A stretch of DNA of 64,000 nt, from contig NZ_CP032627.1 in NCBI RefSeq assembly GCF_003627095.1, positions 1,550,001 through 1,614,000 of the forward strand, given 5' to 3'. The translations under genes were made by a program, and so were the position numbers. Positions 51,327 to 60,523 of this stretch are shown in pieces (the first letter of the stretch is position 1; every line of letters starts with the position of its first letter). Origin of the DNA: Lactococcus allomyrinae (GTDB taxonomy: Bacteria > Bacillota > Bacilli > Lactobacillales > Streptococcaceae). The notes under the pieces were generated by a model. It had not been told where the DNA came from and did no database searches. It was given only the letters and a program-made list of their open reading frames with translations.

Positions 51327-51350
51327 CTGGGAAAGATCCAATCTTTTTTG
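51327..51350. terminator. Terminator downstream of tRNA-Ser
   Basis: AAAAGACTGG and CCAATCTTTT pair with one mismatch, followed by a T-run on the minus strand. Confidence 0.65.
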
Positions 51351-51371
51351 ATATTAATGCGTGTATATCAA

Positions 51372-51458
51372 GGAGAGTAAGGGATTCGAACCCTCGCGTC
51401 AGTTTCCCGACCTAACGATTTAGCAAACCGTCCTCTTCAGCCTCTTGAGTAACTCTCC
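51372..51458 (-). tRNA. tRNA-Ser (GCT anticodon)
   Basis: 87 nt on the minus strand. GGAGAGT and ACTCTCC form the acceptor stem; the anticodon loop reads TTTGCTAAA (GCT, for AGC/AGT codons). The long variable arm and the T-loop GTTCGAATC fit tRNA-Ser. CCA is not encoded. Its 3' end faces the adhesin island. Confidence 0.95.
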
Positions 51459-51775
51459 ATAATGTAAAGAAAATATCAGATTGAGCTTTCAATCTTTTTA
51501 AATTTTTTGTTTTCTATTAAAATAGTATTTTATAGATACTATTTGTAAATCAATAGAAATGATTCTATCATACTTTAAACTCCTTGTCAACTAAAAACTT
51601 TAACCTATTGAAAAATACGGAGATAAAACTCTATGTTTTTGTTAATTTCTTGATATTCTTAGATTATAATAGAGAATTCTTCATATATCTAGATTTTTCT
51701 TCCACGAAGTAGTAAAATAGGGGTAGTGCCGCTTCTTTACTGGCGGGATGATTAGACACTATCAAGGGGAATATA
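51459..51775. other. Gap between tRNA-Ser and a small protein gene
   Basis: It holds a TATAAT at 51664-51669 (plus) without a good -35, and the structured leader at 51724-51761. Nothing else is evident. Confidence 0.4.
51724..51761 (+). ncRNA. Structured leader element, second copy
   Basis: TAGTG/CACTA (51724-51728 with 51757-51761) encloses CCGC/GCGG (51729-51732 with 51743-51746). Shared pieces with 22525-22578 are TAGTGCYGCTT, GCGGG and ATTAG before CACT. It abuts the ribosome site of the next gene. Confidence 0.4.
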
Positions 51776-51970
51776 ATGGGACTTACTTTCAGAAAACGTG
51801 ACGATTTTGACAAAATGATGGATGATTTAGGTGTTTCAACAGTAGATTTAGTTATTGATGATGAAAATAAAACTACTTCTTCTACTGACAAAAAAGACGA
51901 CCCATTTGCGAAATTTTTAAAACCAAAATCAGATGAGAACAAAAAAGAAAAAAACGAATTGAAAAGTTAA
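51776..51970 (+). CDS. Small charged protein, possibly SPJ_0845 family
   Basis: The start ATG at 51776 follows AAGGGGA by five bases. The 64-residue protein is very hydrophilic: MGLTFRKRDDFDKMMDDLG, then an acidic linker and DDPFAKFLKPK, then a Lys/Glu tail. The opening and the DPFAKFL motif resemble the small streptococcal SPJ_0845 family, by memory only. Function unknown. A structured leader directly precedes it. Confidence 0.65.
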   Translation: MGLTFRKRDDFDKMMDDLGVSTVDLVIDDENKTTSSTDKKDDPFAKFLKPKSDENKKEKNELKS

Positions 51971-52100
51971 ACTTTTCTTGTTAAAATTAAAGATGGATTA
52001 TAATCTATCACTCATTTGTTGTAAAGTGTTGCAATGAATTGAGTTTGCGGTCTAGCTTCATGATAACTACAACTGGCAACATCGCCAATTATAGTTGTTA

Positions 52101-52129
52101 TTGACTTTTTAAAGTGAGACTAGTATATA
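52101..52129 (+). promoter_or_regulatory. Sigma-A promoter of the DUF4044 gene
   Basis: TTGACT, a 17-nt spacer and TATATA, 16 nt before the start codon. Confidence 0.75.
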
Positions 52130-52144
52130 TTTATTGAGGATATT

Positions 52145-52261
52145 ATGGCATATAAAAAACCAGAAAAAAGCACATTTCAAAAAGTTACTATGGTCGTTGT
52201 AATCATTATGGTTGTTTTGACCGTCTTTAGCGTACTTGCTACAATGCTTTCAGCACTATAA
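52145..52261 (+). CDS. DUF4044 small membrane protein, 38 residues
   Basis: ATG 52145 is preceded by GAGGA and a good promoter. The protein reads MAYKKPEKSTFQKVTM, then one hydrophobic helix (VVVIIMVVLTVFSVLATML). This is the DUF4044 pattern of streptococci: a basic head with STFQKVT and one membrane span. Function unknown. A strong terminator follows. Confidence 0.75.
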   Translation: MAYKKPEKSTFQKVTMVVVIIMVVLTVFSVLATMLSAL

Positions 52262-52267
52262 AATTTT

Positions 52268-52283
52268 CTGTCAGTACTGACAG
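52268..52283. repeat. CTGTCAG palindrome copy, intergenic
   Basis: A perfect CTGTCAGTACTGACAG six bases after the DUF4044 stop codon. Confidence 0.85.
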
Positions 52284-52296
52284 AAAATGACTTAAT

Positions 52297-52334
52297 AAAA
52301 AAGTTACTGACAAAATTCTGTCAGTAACTTTTTT
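52297..52334. terminator. Convergent terminator between the DUF4044 gene and ileS
   Basis: AAAAAAGTTACTGACA pairs perfectly with TGTCAGTAACTTTTTT around a 6-nt loop, giving T-runs both ways. The stem carries the TACTGACA half site. Confidence 0.9.
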
Positions 52335-52360
52335 ATATTTTTAGTTAGCAATTTATTTAA

Positions 52361-55159
52361 TTAGTCTTCAAATCCATTTTCAAGAACTTCTGGAAATTCA
52401 TCTGAAACAATTCCCGCACAATGTTCACAAAGTGCTTTAAGGTGTTCATTTGTGTTATGACCTACTGTTTCATCTGTACGACGGCAACGTTCACAAACTT
52501 CTCCAGCTGCGTGTTCCACAGTAATTGCTACATCTTCAAATCTAATTGCTGTTTCTGGTGCCTCTTCTAAAGTCTTATCAGCAATGACAAAATTTGACAC
52601 AATCAAAAGCTGCGCTACATTTTCATCAATTGCTGTCAGTAAAGTCCGCACGACTTCGTTTGGATAAACTGTCACTGTTGCTTCCAGAGACTTACCGATA
52701 AGTTTGGCTTCCCGTGCATTTTCCAGAGCTTTCAAAACTTCATCACGGAAATCTAAGAAAGCTTCCCAATCGCCTAACAATTCATCTGCTCCCGCAACTT
52801 CCCCTGCTTCTGGCATTTCTGACAAATAGGCAAATTCTTCTGGTTCATGCGTTAGGTAAGTCCATGTTTCTTCAGCTGTATGCGGCAAGATAGGCACTAG
52901 TAATTTCACAAGGTCTTTCAAAATAACATACATTACGGTTTGCATTGACCGACGAGCTTGGGATTTTGCAGCTTCAATATAAACCACATCTTTAGCAAAA
53001 TCTAAATAGAATGCAGACAAATCGTTAGTGATAAAATTGATGACTGCCTTGTAAACAGACATAAAGCTATATTTGTCATAGGCTGCACGAATTTGTTTGA
53101 CAAGCTCATTAAATTTCACAAGCATATATTTGTCAGCGCCGCGAAGCTCAGCAAATTCTACAGCATCACTATTTGGATTAAAATCAGAGGTATTAGCGAC
53201 CAAGAAACGCAGAGTATTGCGGATTTTGCGGTAAACTTCTGACACTTGACCGAGAATGTCCATAGAAACACGTACATCTGACTCTGTATCAATAGATGCT
53301 ACCCAAAGTCTTAGAATATCTGCACCAAATTTTTTCGTCACATCTTTCGGAACAATCGTGTTGCCAATTGATTTCGACATCTTACGACCTTTTCCGTCCA
53401 AAACAAAACCTTGCGACAAAACAGCTTTATAAGGCGCCACGCCATTGACCGCTACAGATGTTGTAATAGAGGAATTAAACCAACCACGATATTGGTCTGA
53501 ACCTTCAAGATAGAGGTCAGCAGGAAAACTGAGATAGTCCCGTTCGTTGAGCACCCCATTCCAAGAAGAACCTGAGTCAAACCAGACATCCATGATGTCT
53601 TTTTCTTTTGTGAACTCACCATTTGGTGAAGCTGGATGTGTAAATCCTGCTGGAAGCAATTCTTTTGCTGTCTTTTCAAACCAGACTTTTGAACCGTGTT
53701 TTGCAAAAAGTTCTGCCACGTGTTCCGTAGTTTCTGGTGTAATGATGGCTTCCCCATTTTCAGCATAGAAAATAGGCAATGGCACACCCCATGCACGTTG
53801 ACGTGAGATGACCCAATCTCCACGATCACGCACCATGTTGTATAGACGAGTTTTTCCCCATGGAATAACCCAGTTCACTTTTTCCACTTCATCCAAGATA
53901 TTTTGACGGAATTTGTCAATAGAAGCAAACCACTGTGGTGTAGCACGGAAAATAACTGGTTTTTTTGTTCTCCAGTCGTGTGGGTAACTGTGTGTGAAAA
54001 ATTCAAGTTTGAGCAAAGCACCTTTTTCTTCTAGCCATTTGCTTACGATTTTATTTCCATCATCATAGAAAACACCTTCTAGTCCTGGTGCTTCATCCGT
54101 ATAATAGCCTCGATTATCAATCGGTGAAAGGACAGGTAAATTGTATTTTCGACTTGAGAAATAGTCATCTTCACCATGACCAGGTGCTACATGGACAAGC
54201 CCTGTCCCTGAGTCTAGTGTGACATAGTCTGCATTCATAATCAAAGTCTCACGGTCATAAAATGGATGTGTGGCAACCATATATTCCAACTCAGAACCTT
54301 TAATTGTTTGGAGAACTTTGGCATTTTCCCATTCTAATTTTTCTGAAACAGTTTCTAACATTTCAGAAGCGATGACAAACTTTCTGTCATTTACTGCCAC
54401 CACTGAATAATCATAGTCAGGATGTGCAAAAATTCCTAAATTTGATGGGATTGTCCAAGGAGTTGTCGTCCAAATCACAAACTCAACATCTTCTGGCAAC
54501 TTCCCTTTTGTGTCTTTTGCTTTAAAAGCAACAAAAATTGAAGCAGAACGGACATCTTGATACTCGATTTCGGCTTCGGCAAGCGAGCTTTCTGATGATG
54601 GTGACCAATAAATTGGTTTTTGTCCTTTGTAGATATAGCCTTTTTCAGCCATTTTACCAAAAACACGAATTTGTGCTGCTTCATATTCAGGGAGTAAAGT
54701 TAAATATGGACGTTCCCAATCTGCTAATACGCCTAAAGATTTGAAATCAGTACGTTGCATATCGACTTGCTTCATGGCATATTTACGACATTCTTCAAGA
54801 TAATCAAGCAAGTTCATCTCTTTGCGTTTCATCCCTGCTTTTGCAAGTTGCTGCTCAATTGGCAAACCATGTGTGTCCCAGCCTGGAACGTAAGGTGCCC
54901 GAAAACCAGCCATTGATTTATAACGCACAATAATATCTTTTGAAATTTTGTTAAGCGAATGTCCAATATGAATGTTTCCGTTGGCATATGGAGGGCCATC
55001 ATGTAGCATAAATGATGGTTTTCCTTCATTGAGTTGTTGACGCTTCTCATAAAGCGAAGCGGTCTCCCAACCTTTTTGCCAGTCTGGTTCTTTCGTCGGC
55101 AGACCCGCACGCATCGGAAATGCAGTTTTTCCAAGATTTAATGTATCTTTGATTTTCAT
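52361..55159 (-). CDS. ileS: Isoleucyl-tRNA synthetase
   Basis: I start at ATG 55159 ([21 protein letters not shown]), with AAGGGAATCTT upstream. The 932-residue class I enzyme has HIGH in [11 protein letters not shown], the editing domain, [13 protein letters not shown] in [11 protein letters not shown], and a C-terminal zinc finger (CERCRRTDE with CEHC). It charges tRNA-Ile. It is controlled by a T-box riboswitch at 55535-55850, followed by an unusually long 375-base leader before the start. Confidence 0.97.
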   Translation of the reverse strand: MKIKDTLNLGKTAFPMRAGLPTKEPDWQKGWETASLYEKRQQLNEGKPSFMLHDGPPYANGNIHIGHSLNKISKDIIVRYKSMAGFRAPYVPGWDTHGLPIEQQLAKAGMKRKEMNLLDYLEECRKYAMKQVDMQRTDFKSLGVLADWERPYLTLLPEYEAAQIRVFGKMAEKGYIYKGQKPIYWSPSSESSLAEAEIEYQDVRSASIFVAFKAKDTKGKLPEDVEFVIWTTTPWTIPSNLGIFAHPDYDYSVVAVNDRKFVIASEMLETVSEKLEWENAKVLQTIKGSELEYMVATHPFYDRETLIMNADYVTLDSGTGLVHVAPGHGEDDYFSSRKYNLPVLSPIDNRGYYTDEAPGLEGVFYDDGNKIVSKWLEEKGALLKLEFFTHSYPHDWRTKKPVIFRATPQWFASIDKFRQNILDEVEKVNWVIPWGKTRLYNMVRDRGDWVISRQRAWGVPLPIFYAENGEAIITPETTEHVAELFAKHGSKVWFEKTAKELLPAGFTHPASPNGEFTKEKDIMDVWFDSGSSWNGVLNERDYLSFPADLYLEGSDQYRGWFNSSITTSVAVNGVAPYKAVLSQGFVLDGKGRKMSKSIGNTIVPKDVTKKFGADILRLWVASIDTESDVRVSMDILGQVSEVYRKIRNTLRFLVANTSDFNPNSDAVEFAELRGADKYMLVKFNELVKQIRAAYDKYSFMSVYKAVINFITNDLSAFYLDFAKDVVYIEAAKSQARRSMQTVMYVILKDLVKLLVPILPHTAEETWTYLTHEPEEFAYLSEMPEAGEVAGADELLGDWEAFLDFRDEVLKALENAREAKLIGKSLEATVTVYPNEVVRTLLTAIDENVAQLLIVSNFVIADKTLEEAPETAIRFEDVAITVEHAAGEVCERCRRTDETVGHNTNEHLKALCEHCAGIVSDEFPEVLENGFED

Positions 55160-55534
55160 AAGATTCCCTTTCTCTCTTTTGCTATGAATAAAACTAATCA
55201 TACTATAGATAAACTATTGTAAAAATCATCAATGGATCACGATGATTTGCACTTATTTTTGTGCAAAAAGTGCACCAGAATATACTATATCCCTACGTTT
55301 CACTACGCTGTCCGTTTACTTGCCAGACATTTCAAAACTCCTATTAAAGTAGTTCTAGTACAATACGATTTGTGCTTCACAACTTTGCTGCAATATATCA
55401 GCGCCTCAAATGGTTAAGACAGCGTAGACTAAAGAAATTTAATTTTCAAAGAGTATTGATAAAAAGATGTATTAGTTTTATGACAAGCTTTATTCATAAC
55501 AAAAGGATAATTAATGAGTAATAATAAAAAATAA
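55160..55534. other. Extra leader between the T-box terminator and ileS
   Basis: There are 375 bases with no gene. GCAC/GTGC hairpins lie near 55247-55275. TTAAAGTAGTTCTAGTA (55344-55360) recurs at 10793-10809. Confidence 0.4.
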
Positions 55535-55850
55535 ACAAAAAAACGGTCTTCGCAAAGGACGAAAAACCGTGGTACCACCTTATTTTTTTCTGTCAGTATA
55601 CTGACAGAAACTCAGAACGTGTAACGTACGCGACGCTTGAACTTACAGAATGTTCAGTTCAAGAAATTATGCTCAACAGTCATGTTCAAAAGTAAGATGA
55701 GCCTCAGAACACCTTGAATGTTTACTGACAGAATTTTTGTCAGTAAATATGTTGAAACAAATCAGCTGATGATAAGAAAAACAGAGATTACGGAACTTCC
55801 ATCAACTTCCGCTCGCTAGAAATATATTTTTCAAACCTTGGTCTGACTTC
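55535..55850 (-). promoter_or_regulatory. T-box riboswitch controlling ileS
   Basis: The T-box motif GGTGGTACCACGG is at 55567-55579 on the minus strand. The competing terminator stem (ACCG with CGGT) lies at 55544-55569, followed by T7. Upstream, the stem I region contains GTTGATGGAAG. An ATC triplet (55786-55788, minus) after it is a good isoleucine specifier. Uncharged tRNA-Ile would favour the antiterminator and raise ileS expression. A CTGTCAGTATACTGACAG palindrome sits just upstream of the T-box motif. Confidence 0.88.
55590..55607. repeat. CTGTCAG palindrome copy inside the T-box leader
   Basis: A perfect 18-bp CTGTCAGTATACTGACAG between the stem I region and the antiterminator. Confidence 0.85.
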
Positions 55851-55851
55851 T

Positions 55852-56730
55852 TTAATTTTTTAATTCACTTAAATCAATTGTTTCTTGATCATCAAGTGGG
55901 CTTGGTACTTCTGGAACTTCTGCTTCTAATTCGGGAAAAATTTCATCCGCTTCCGATGTCTCTGACATACTGTCATCATTTGCAGTTTCTTCCGTAAATT
56001 CACTTGATACTTCTTCTGTTTCAGTCAATTCATCGATATCTACCGTTGCATCTTCTTCTATTTCTGAAAACTCAGGCATTTCTGCAGATTTAATATCACT
56101 CGATTCGACTTCCAAATTTTCGTCAGAAATTGGTGTAATACTTTGAGTTCTTGTCAATGTATTTTCTGCATCTCCCAAATGTTCTTCAAGTATTTCTTGA
56201 AGTTTTTCTTCGGGGTTAGTCACATAACTCTGAGTAGGCTGCAACATTTCTGCCCAATCATCAGATTGTACTGAAGCAAGCTGAGCCTCAATGATAGAAG
56301 TCATCCGTTGATGATAAAGACGCATCTTCCGCTTCAAATCGTCAGTATCACGAACCAAACGTCGAGCATCTTCTGAAGCAGCATTTAAAATCAACCCAGC
56401 TTCTTTTTTCGCAGCTTCGATGATGAGCTGACTCTTATTTCCAGCATCAGCAATAATATTATTTGCTTCATTTTGAGATTGCGAGCGAAGATTATCTGCA
56501 GCATCCTGTGCTACAACAATGGATTTATTCAACGAATCCTTCATGTCGTCAAAATATTTTACGCGTTCGCGCAATGATTTCAACTCTCGCTCTTGGTCTT
56601 TAATCGTTTGTGCAAATTCATCGTAATCACGAACCACGATATCCAGAAACTCATCCACTTCATGTTTGTTAAAACCGCGAAATTGTGGGTTAAATGTTTT
56701 ATTTTGGACGTCCAGACTATTCAATGTCAT
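55852..56730 (-). CDS. divIVA: Cell division protein DivIVA
   Basis: This 292-residue protein starts MTLNSLDVQNKTFNPQFRGF with KHEVDEFLD, the membrane-binding N-terminal domain. Long coiled coils follow (about residues 30-165), then an acidic, low-complexity tail (residues about 195-292). The tail is longer than in B. subtilis DivIVA. It marks curved membrane at septa and poles. AAAGGAGTGAG precedes the start. Confidence 0.93.
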   Translation of the reverse strand: MTLNSLDVQNKTFNPQFRGFNKHEVDEFLDIVVRDYDEFAQTIKDQERELKSLRERVKYFDDMKDSLNKSIVVAQDAADNLRSQSQNEANNIIADAGNKSQLIIEAAKKEAGLILNAASEDARRLVRDTDDLKRKMRLYHQRMTSIIEAQLASVQSDDWAEMLQPTQSYVTNPEEKLQEILEEHLGDAENTLTRTQSITPISDENLEVESSDIKSAEMPEFSEIEEDATVDIDELTETEEVSSEFTEETANDDSMSETSEADEIFPELEAEVPEVPSPLDDQETIDLSELKN

Positions 56731-56894
56731 AGCTCACTCCTTTTCATATTAGCGAAAATCTTTTATATTCAGCCTCGTTTTAATTTACTGAACGAGACTG
56801 TAATAGTTGTCATGACACTACCAACTCATTGCTACTTTTACAACGAATCAGCTATCATTCAATCAAAATATAATGATTATCAAACTTTTAAATC

Positions 56895-57686
56895 TTACTT
56901 CTTACTATTTTTAGTAAGTTCAATTTCAACTCTCTGCTTACCTTTTTTCGTCAGCCCCAAAATTTTCACAATCTTGACTCGACCAAAACCACGAACACTA
57001 ATCAAATCGCCTTCAGTAACAGAGAAATCTTTTTTATTTATTTCAAGGTAATTAATCTTAACCTTATTTGATTCTAACATATTCGTCGCAATATTGCGAG
57101 AAATTTTAAAAGAAACAGCGATGATTTTATCAAGTCTCAAACTATCTACAAGAACAACATCACTGACAGGATTATCAGTGGTTTCTGTCAGTGCTGACAG
57201 CGAAATTTCTTTGATTTTTACTGCACTACGGCCTATTTTATCAATAGACTTAAATATATTTACCAAATGTTTACTGACAAAAACTTGAATATTCTTGTCA
57301 GTAACAATAATATCTCCTAGCTCTTGCCTTTTGACTCCTGTTTGTCCTAAAAAAGTTCCTAAAACTTGAGCATGTGAAATTTGTGAAAATTTCGTTGCAT
57401 AATTAATTTCAAGCAAGGATAAATCAAAATCCTCAACATCTAAAATGTAAAATTGCGGAGCTAAAATCATTTTTGAAAGTTCTGTAACTGCGAAATCCTG
57501 ACTTGAAAAAATATGTACTTCTCGTTTATTCACTAGACTTTGGAGAATTTGACATTCACGAGGGTTCAAAAAGTGAGTCGTTATCACTGAATAAGATTGT
57601 TCAACTTGATTGATCCAATCCACACAACGATCAATAAATCTTCGCTCCTCAGGATGAAAATGCTGATAAATATTTTCAGATGTCAA
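56895..57686 (-). CDS. ylmH: RNA-binding protein YlmH (S4 domain)
   Basis: This 263-residue protein has a C-terminal S4 domain (ISRNIATNMLESNKVKINY, then DLISVRGFGRVKIVKI). The N-terminal part is the YlmH domain with QILQSLVNKREVHIF and LGTFLGQTGVKRQELGDI. YlmH binds ribosome-associated tRNA and takes part in ribosome quality control. It overlaps yggT by 4 nt. A palindrome at 57185-57200 encodes LSALTE in frame, and TTACTGACAA/TTGTCAGTAA near 57267-57302 is another in-gene inverted pair. Confidence 0.9.
   Translation of the reverse strand: MTSENIYQHFHPEERRFIDRCVDWINQVEQSYSVITTHFLNPRECQILQSLVNKREVHIFSSQDFAVTELSKMILAPQFYILDVEDFDLSLLEINYATKFSQISHAQVLGTFLGQTGVKRQELGDIIVTDKNIQVFVSKHLVNIFKSIDKIGRSAVKIKEISLSALTETTDNPVSDVVLVDSLRLDKIIAVSFKISRNIATNMLESNKVKINYLEINKKDFSVTEGDLISVRGFGRVKIVKILGLTKKGKQRVEIELTKNSKK
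57185..57200. repeat. CTGTCAG palindrome copy, in frame within ylmH
   Basis: CTGTCAGTGCTGACAG, read as LSALTE. Confidence 0.85.
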
Positions 57687-57958
57687 AACAAGATACCATT
57701 AAGTACAATTGCAATGAAACGTTGAATCAACTGCAAAGCAATAATCGCAACCCATATTGTGAAATCTAATCCAGCAATCCGTAGAGGAAGATTTTCAAAT
57801 AAACTAAGATAAGGACGAGAGATTTTGATAATTAATTGACCAATCCATGTACCATATAAACTAGGTATCCAGCTCATTAAAGCATAAATAACCAGAATAA
57901 ATGAATAAACATCCATCAAACGGAAAAGCCAACTCACCAGTGTAAGAATTGTAAGCAT
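57683..57958 (-). CDS. YggT family membrane protein
   Basis: This 91-residue protein has two transmembrane helices (residues 5-30 and 65-90) and the family pattern VYSFILVIYALMSWIP. It lies between sepF and ylmH and overlaps both by 1-4 nt, the usual order in the division cluster of Gram-positives. YggT proteins are linked to septum placement or osmotic behaviour; no enzyme activity is known. Confidence 0.88.
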   Translation of the reverse strand: MLTILTLVSWLFRLMDVYSFILVIYALMSWIPSLYGTWIGQLIIKISRPYLSLFENLPLRIAGLDFTIWVAIIALQLIQRFIAIVLNGILF

Positions 57959-58545
57959 TAGTATAAATCGTAACTTTCAAAATTTTGGCCAGCCAAGATG
58001 GACATTTCTTTGGCTGCATCAACAGTGATATTGGCAGGAGTCATCAAGAAAATCTGACCTCCGACATTTTGAATATCACCATCAAGAGTAAAGACCACAC
58101 CCGTCATGAAGTCGATTGAACGACGCGCTTGTGCATCTCCCATAAATTTAAAATTCACAAGGACAGATTCACCATTTTTGACAATACGCGCTGCTTCCAT
58201 GATGTCCGCATAGGCACGTGGTTCTTTGATTGCAATAGTTGAAACCGCAGAAGCAAGAGATTGTGCTTGCGTAGCTGAGGCTTGTTGTACGATTTTTTCA
58301 GGCATAGGTTTTGAGAAATTTGAAACAGTGCGTTTTGGTGCAACTGTTTGTGTTTGAGTTCTTGCAGTTGAAGATGTAGGACGAGATTGGCTCGTACCTT
58401 TAGGCATTCGCTCCTCAACTTTAGGTTTTGGTGTAGATACTACAGTTGGCTTAGATTCTTGCACAGGACGAACAGGTTCATCGAACTCTTCTTCATCCTC
58501 TACAAAATAATCACGCAGATTATTCATCCAATCTTTAAAGGCCAT
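57958..58545 (-). CDS. sepF: Cell division protein SepF
   Basis: This 195-residue protein has an N-terminal membrane-binding helix (MAFKDWMNNLRDYF), a long Thr/Pro/Lys linker and the C-terminal SepF domain: IVKNGESVLVNFKFMGDAQARRSIDFMTG, then GGQIFLMTPANI. SepF binds the FtsZ C terminus and anchors the ring to the membrane. Confidence 0.93.
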   Translation of the reverse strand: MAFKDWMNNLRDYFVEDEEEFDEPVRPVQESKPTVVSTPKPKVEERMPKGTSQSRPTSSTARTQTQTVAPKRTVSNFSKPMPEKIVQQASATQAQSLASAVSTIAIKEPRAYADIMEAARIVKNGESVLVNFKFMGDAQARRSIDFMTGVVFTLDGDIQNVGGQIFLMTPANITVDAAKEMSILAGQNFESYDLY

Positions 58546-58576
58546 ATTTTCCTCCGTTGTTTACTTTGAAAGTAGC

Positions 58577-59254
58577 TTACAAGTCTTTAAAAAACTCTGT
58601 GCCAATCCTAACAAAGGTCGCACCATTTTTAATTGCATTCTGATAATCTCTACTCATTCCCATACTTAATTCAGTACAAGGGATATTAGGAATTTTCATC
58701 TCAGATATTTCAACTTGTAATTTTTTTGTTCGTCCGAAAATGTCATCACATTCTTCTTCAGTTGCATCAAACGGAGCCATAGTCATCAAACCAACAATTT
58801 TAATATTTTCTAATTTTGACAACTCTGTTAATACTGACAGAAGTTCATCAGCGGAAAATCCATGCTTACTTTCTTCACCTGATATGTTTACTTCTACAAA
58901 ACACTTGATAACGTGATTCGCACGTTTGTTAATTTCATTGGCTAGTTTCACAGAATCCAACGCATGAAAATAATCAACAAAATTAATCACATCTTTCACT
59001 TTTCGTCTTTGTAAATTACCAATCAGATGCCAAGTTACATCATACTCCTTCAGAGAATTATATTTTTCAAGAAAGAGATCAACTCGATTTTCAGCAATAT
59101 GCTTAATTCCATTTTCAATCACTTCGCGTGCAACATCAGAAGTAACATATTTTGTCACCGCAATAACAGAAACCGACTGATTAGAATAAGAAGACGCAGC
59201 CTGCGCCGCATCTACATTACTCATTATTTGTTTAACATTTTCTATAATTGTCAT
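58577..59254 (-). CDS. PLP homeostasis protein YggS
   Basis: This 225-residue PLP-binding protein has the lysine in VSVIAVTKYVTSD, and family motifs HLIGNLQRRK, VNISGEESKHGF and LSMGMSRDYQNAI. It keeps free pyridoxal phosphate in balance; it has no known catalysis. It follows ftsZ by 3 nt. A decayed palindrome (near 58823-58840) encodes LSVLTE. Confidence 0.93.
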   Translation of the reverse strand: MTIIENVKQIMSNVDAAQAASSYSNQSVSVIAVTKYVTSDVAREVIENGIKHIAENRVDLFLEKYNSLKEYDVTWHLIGNLQRRKVKDVINFVDYFHALDSVKLANEINKRANHVIKCFVEVNISGEESKHGFSADELLSVLTELSKLENIKIVGLMTMAPFDATEEECDDIFGRTKKLQVEISEMKIPNIPCTELSMGMSRDYQNAIKNGATFVRIGTEFFKDL

Positions 59255-59257
59255 TGA

Positions 59258-60493
59258 TTAATGCTTACGGAAGAATGGCGGAGTATCAAGGTCTTCATCA
59301 GAACTTGGAATCCCATTGAAGCTTGTAACTGACGAACTTTCACGTGTGTTATTCACTGATTGACGTGGTGAATTTTCGCGACGAATATCCCAATCTCCAA
59401 ATGCTGATGATTGACTTTGTGATTGAGGAGTAGCTTGTTGTTGTTGAACAGGACGACTACCAGCCATATTTGTATTGTGTGTCAAATTTGGTTGACGACG
59501 AGTTTCTGGTTGAAAACCAAGCGCTTCATCCGCAACTTCTTTTGTAACACCAGTTGCCACAACTGTAACACGAATTTCGTCTTTAAGGTTAGGGTCAATA
59601 GCTGTACCCAACATAATATTTACATCATTACCTGCAGCTTGGATAACAATTTCTGAAGCATCCTGTGCTTCAATCAAACTCATATCCATACCACCTGTAA
59701 CATTCAAGAGAACATTCTCAGCACCCTCAATAGTTGTTTCAAGAAGTGGTGAATAAATGGCTTTGCGTGTGGCTTCAATGACACGTTCTTCTCCAGTAGC
59801 CACACCAATACCCATAAGGGCATCTCCTTTGTTTTCCATCACAGTTTTCACGTCAGCGAAGTCAAGGTTAATCATACCTGGGTTTGTAATAAGGTCTGTT
59901 ACCCCTTGCACCCCTTGACGAAGAACATTATCTGCTTCACGCAATGCTTCTGTCAAAGGCGTTTTCTTATCTACAATTTCAAGCAAATTATTATTTGAAA
60001 TGATAAGCAAGGTATCAACATTGGCGCGAAGTGCTTCAATACCTTCTGTTGCGAAGTAGCTCCGTTTTGATCCTTCAAAACCAAATGGGCGTGTTACAAC
60101 TGCAACAGTCAAGGCACCAAGCTCTTTTGCAATTTGTGCAATCACTGGTGCAGCACCTGTACCAGTACCACCACCCATACCAGCAGTGATGAAAATCATA
60201 TCTGAGCCTTCAAGAGACTGAGCAACCGTTTCAGCTGATTCTTCAGCTGCACGTTTACCAACTTCAGGTTGTGCACCAGCACCAAGGCCACGAGTTAACT
60301 TTGGACCAAGCTGAATCACTGTGTCAGCTTTTGAGCTTCGCAGTGCTTGCACATCAGTATTTGCAGCGATAAATTCAACGCCAGAAACACCTTCTTCAAT
60401 CATACGGTTGATGGCATTACCACCACCACCGCCGACACCGATTACTTTAATTACAGCACCAGTAGTCAAGTCTGTATCAAATGAAAATTCCAT
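59258..60493 (-). CDS. ftsZ: Cell division GTPase FtsZ
   Basis: This 411-residue tubulin homologue has the GTP-binding [11 protein letters not shown], the [10 protein letters not shown] signature and the [11 protein letters not shown] loop. The variable linker is Gln/Ser/Asn-rich, and the C-terminal conserved peptide ([11 protein letters not shown]) binds FtsA and SepF. It builds the division ring. It follows ftsA by 30 nt. Confidence 0.97.
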   Translation of the reverse strand: MEFSFDTDLTTGAVIKVIGVGGGGGNAINRMIEEGVSGVEFIAANTDVQALRSSKADTVIQLGPKLTRGLGAGAQPEVGKRAAEESAETVAQSLEGSDMIFITAGMGGGTGTGAAPVIAQIAKELGALTVAVVTRPFGFEGSKRSYFATEGIEALRANVDTLLIISNNNLLEIVDKKTPLTEALREADNVLRQGVQGVTDLITNPGMINLDFADVKTVMENKGDALMGIGVATGEERVIEATRKAIYSPLLETTIEGAENVLLNVTGGMDMSLIEAQDASEIVIQAAGNDVNIMLGTAIDPNLKDEIRVTVVATGVTKEVADEALGFQPETRRQPNLTHNTNMAGSRPVQQQQATPQSQSQSSAFGDWDIRRENSPRQSVNNTRESSSVTSFNGIPSSDEDLDTPPFFRKH

Positions 60494-60523
60494 GTTTTTT
60501 ATTTCTCCGTATTTACTTTCAGA

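Larger units (their letters stand above)
50776..51371. other. secA2 upstream region, 596 bases
   Basis: It holds an extended -10-like TGCTATAAA (50851-50859, minus) that could drive secA2, two long CCGAAAA palindromes, a strong plus-strand promoter and two terminators. No protein-coding frame is convincing. Confidence 0.6.

Noticed and set aside
24604-51458. An integrative element with att sites
   Set aside because: No integrase, relaxase or transposase is present, and I found no copy of the tRNA-Ser tail at the far edge.
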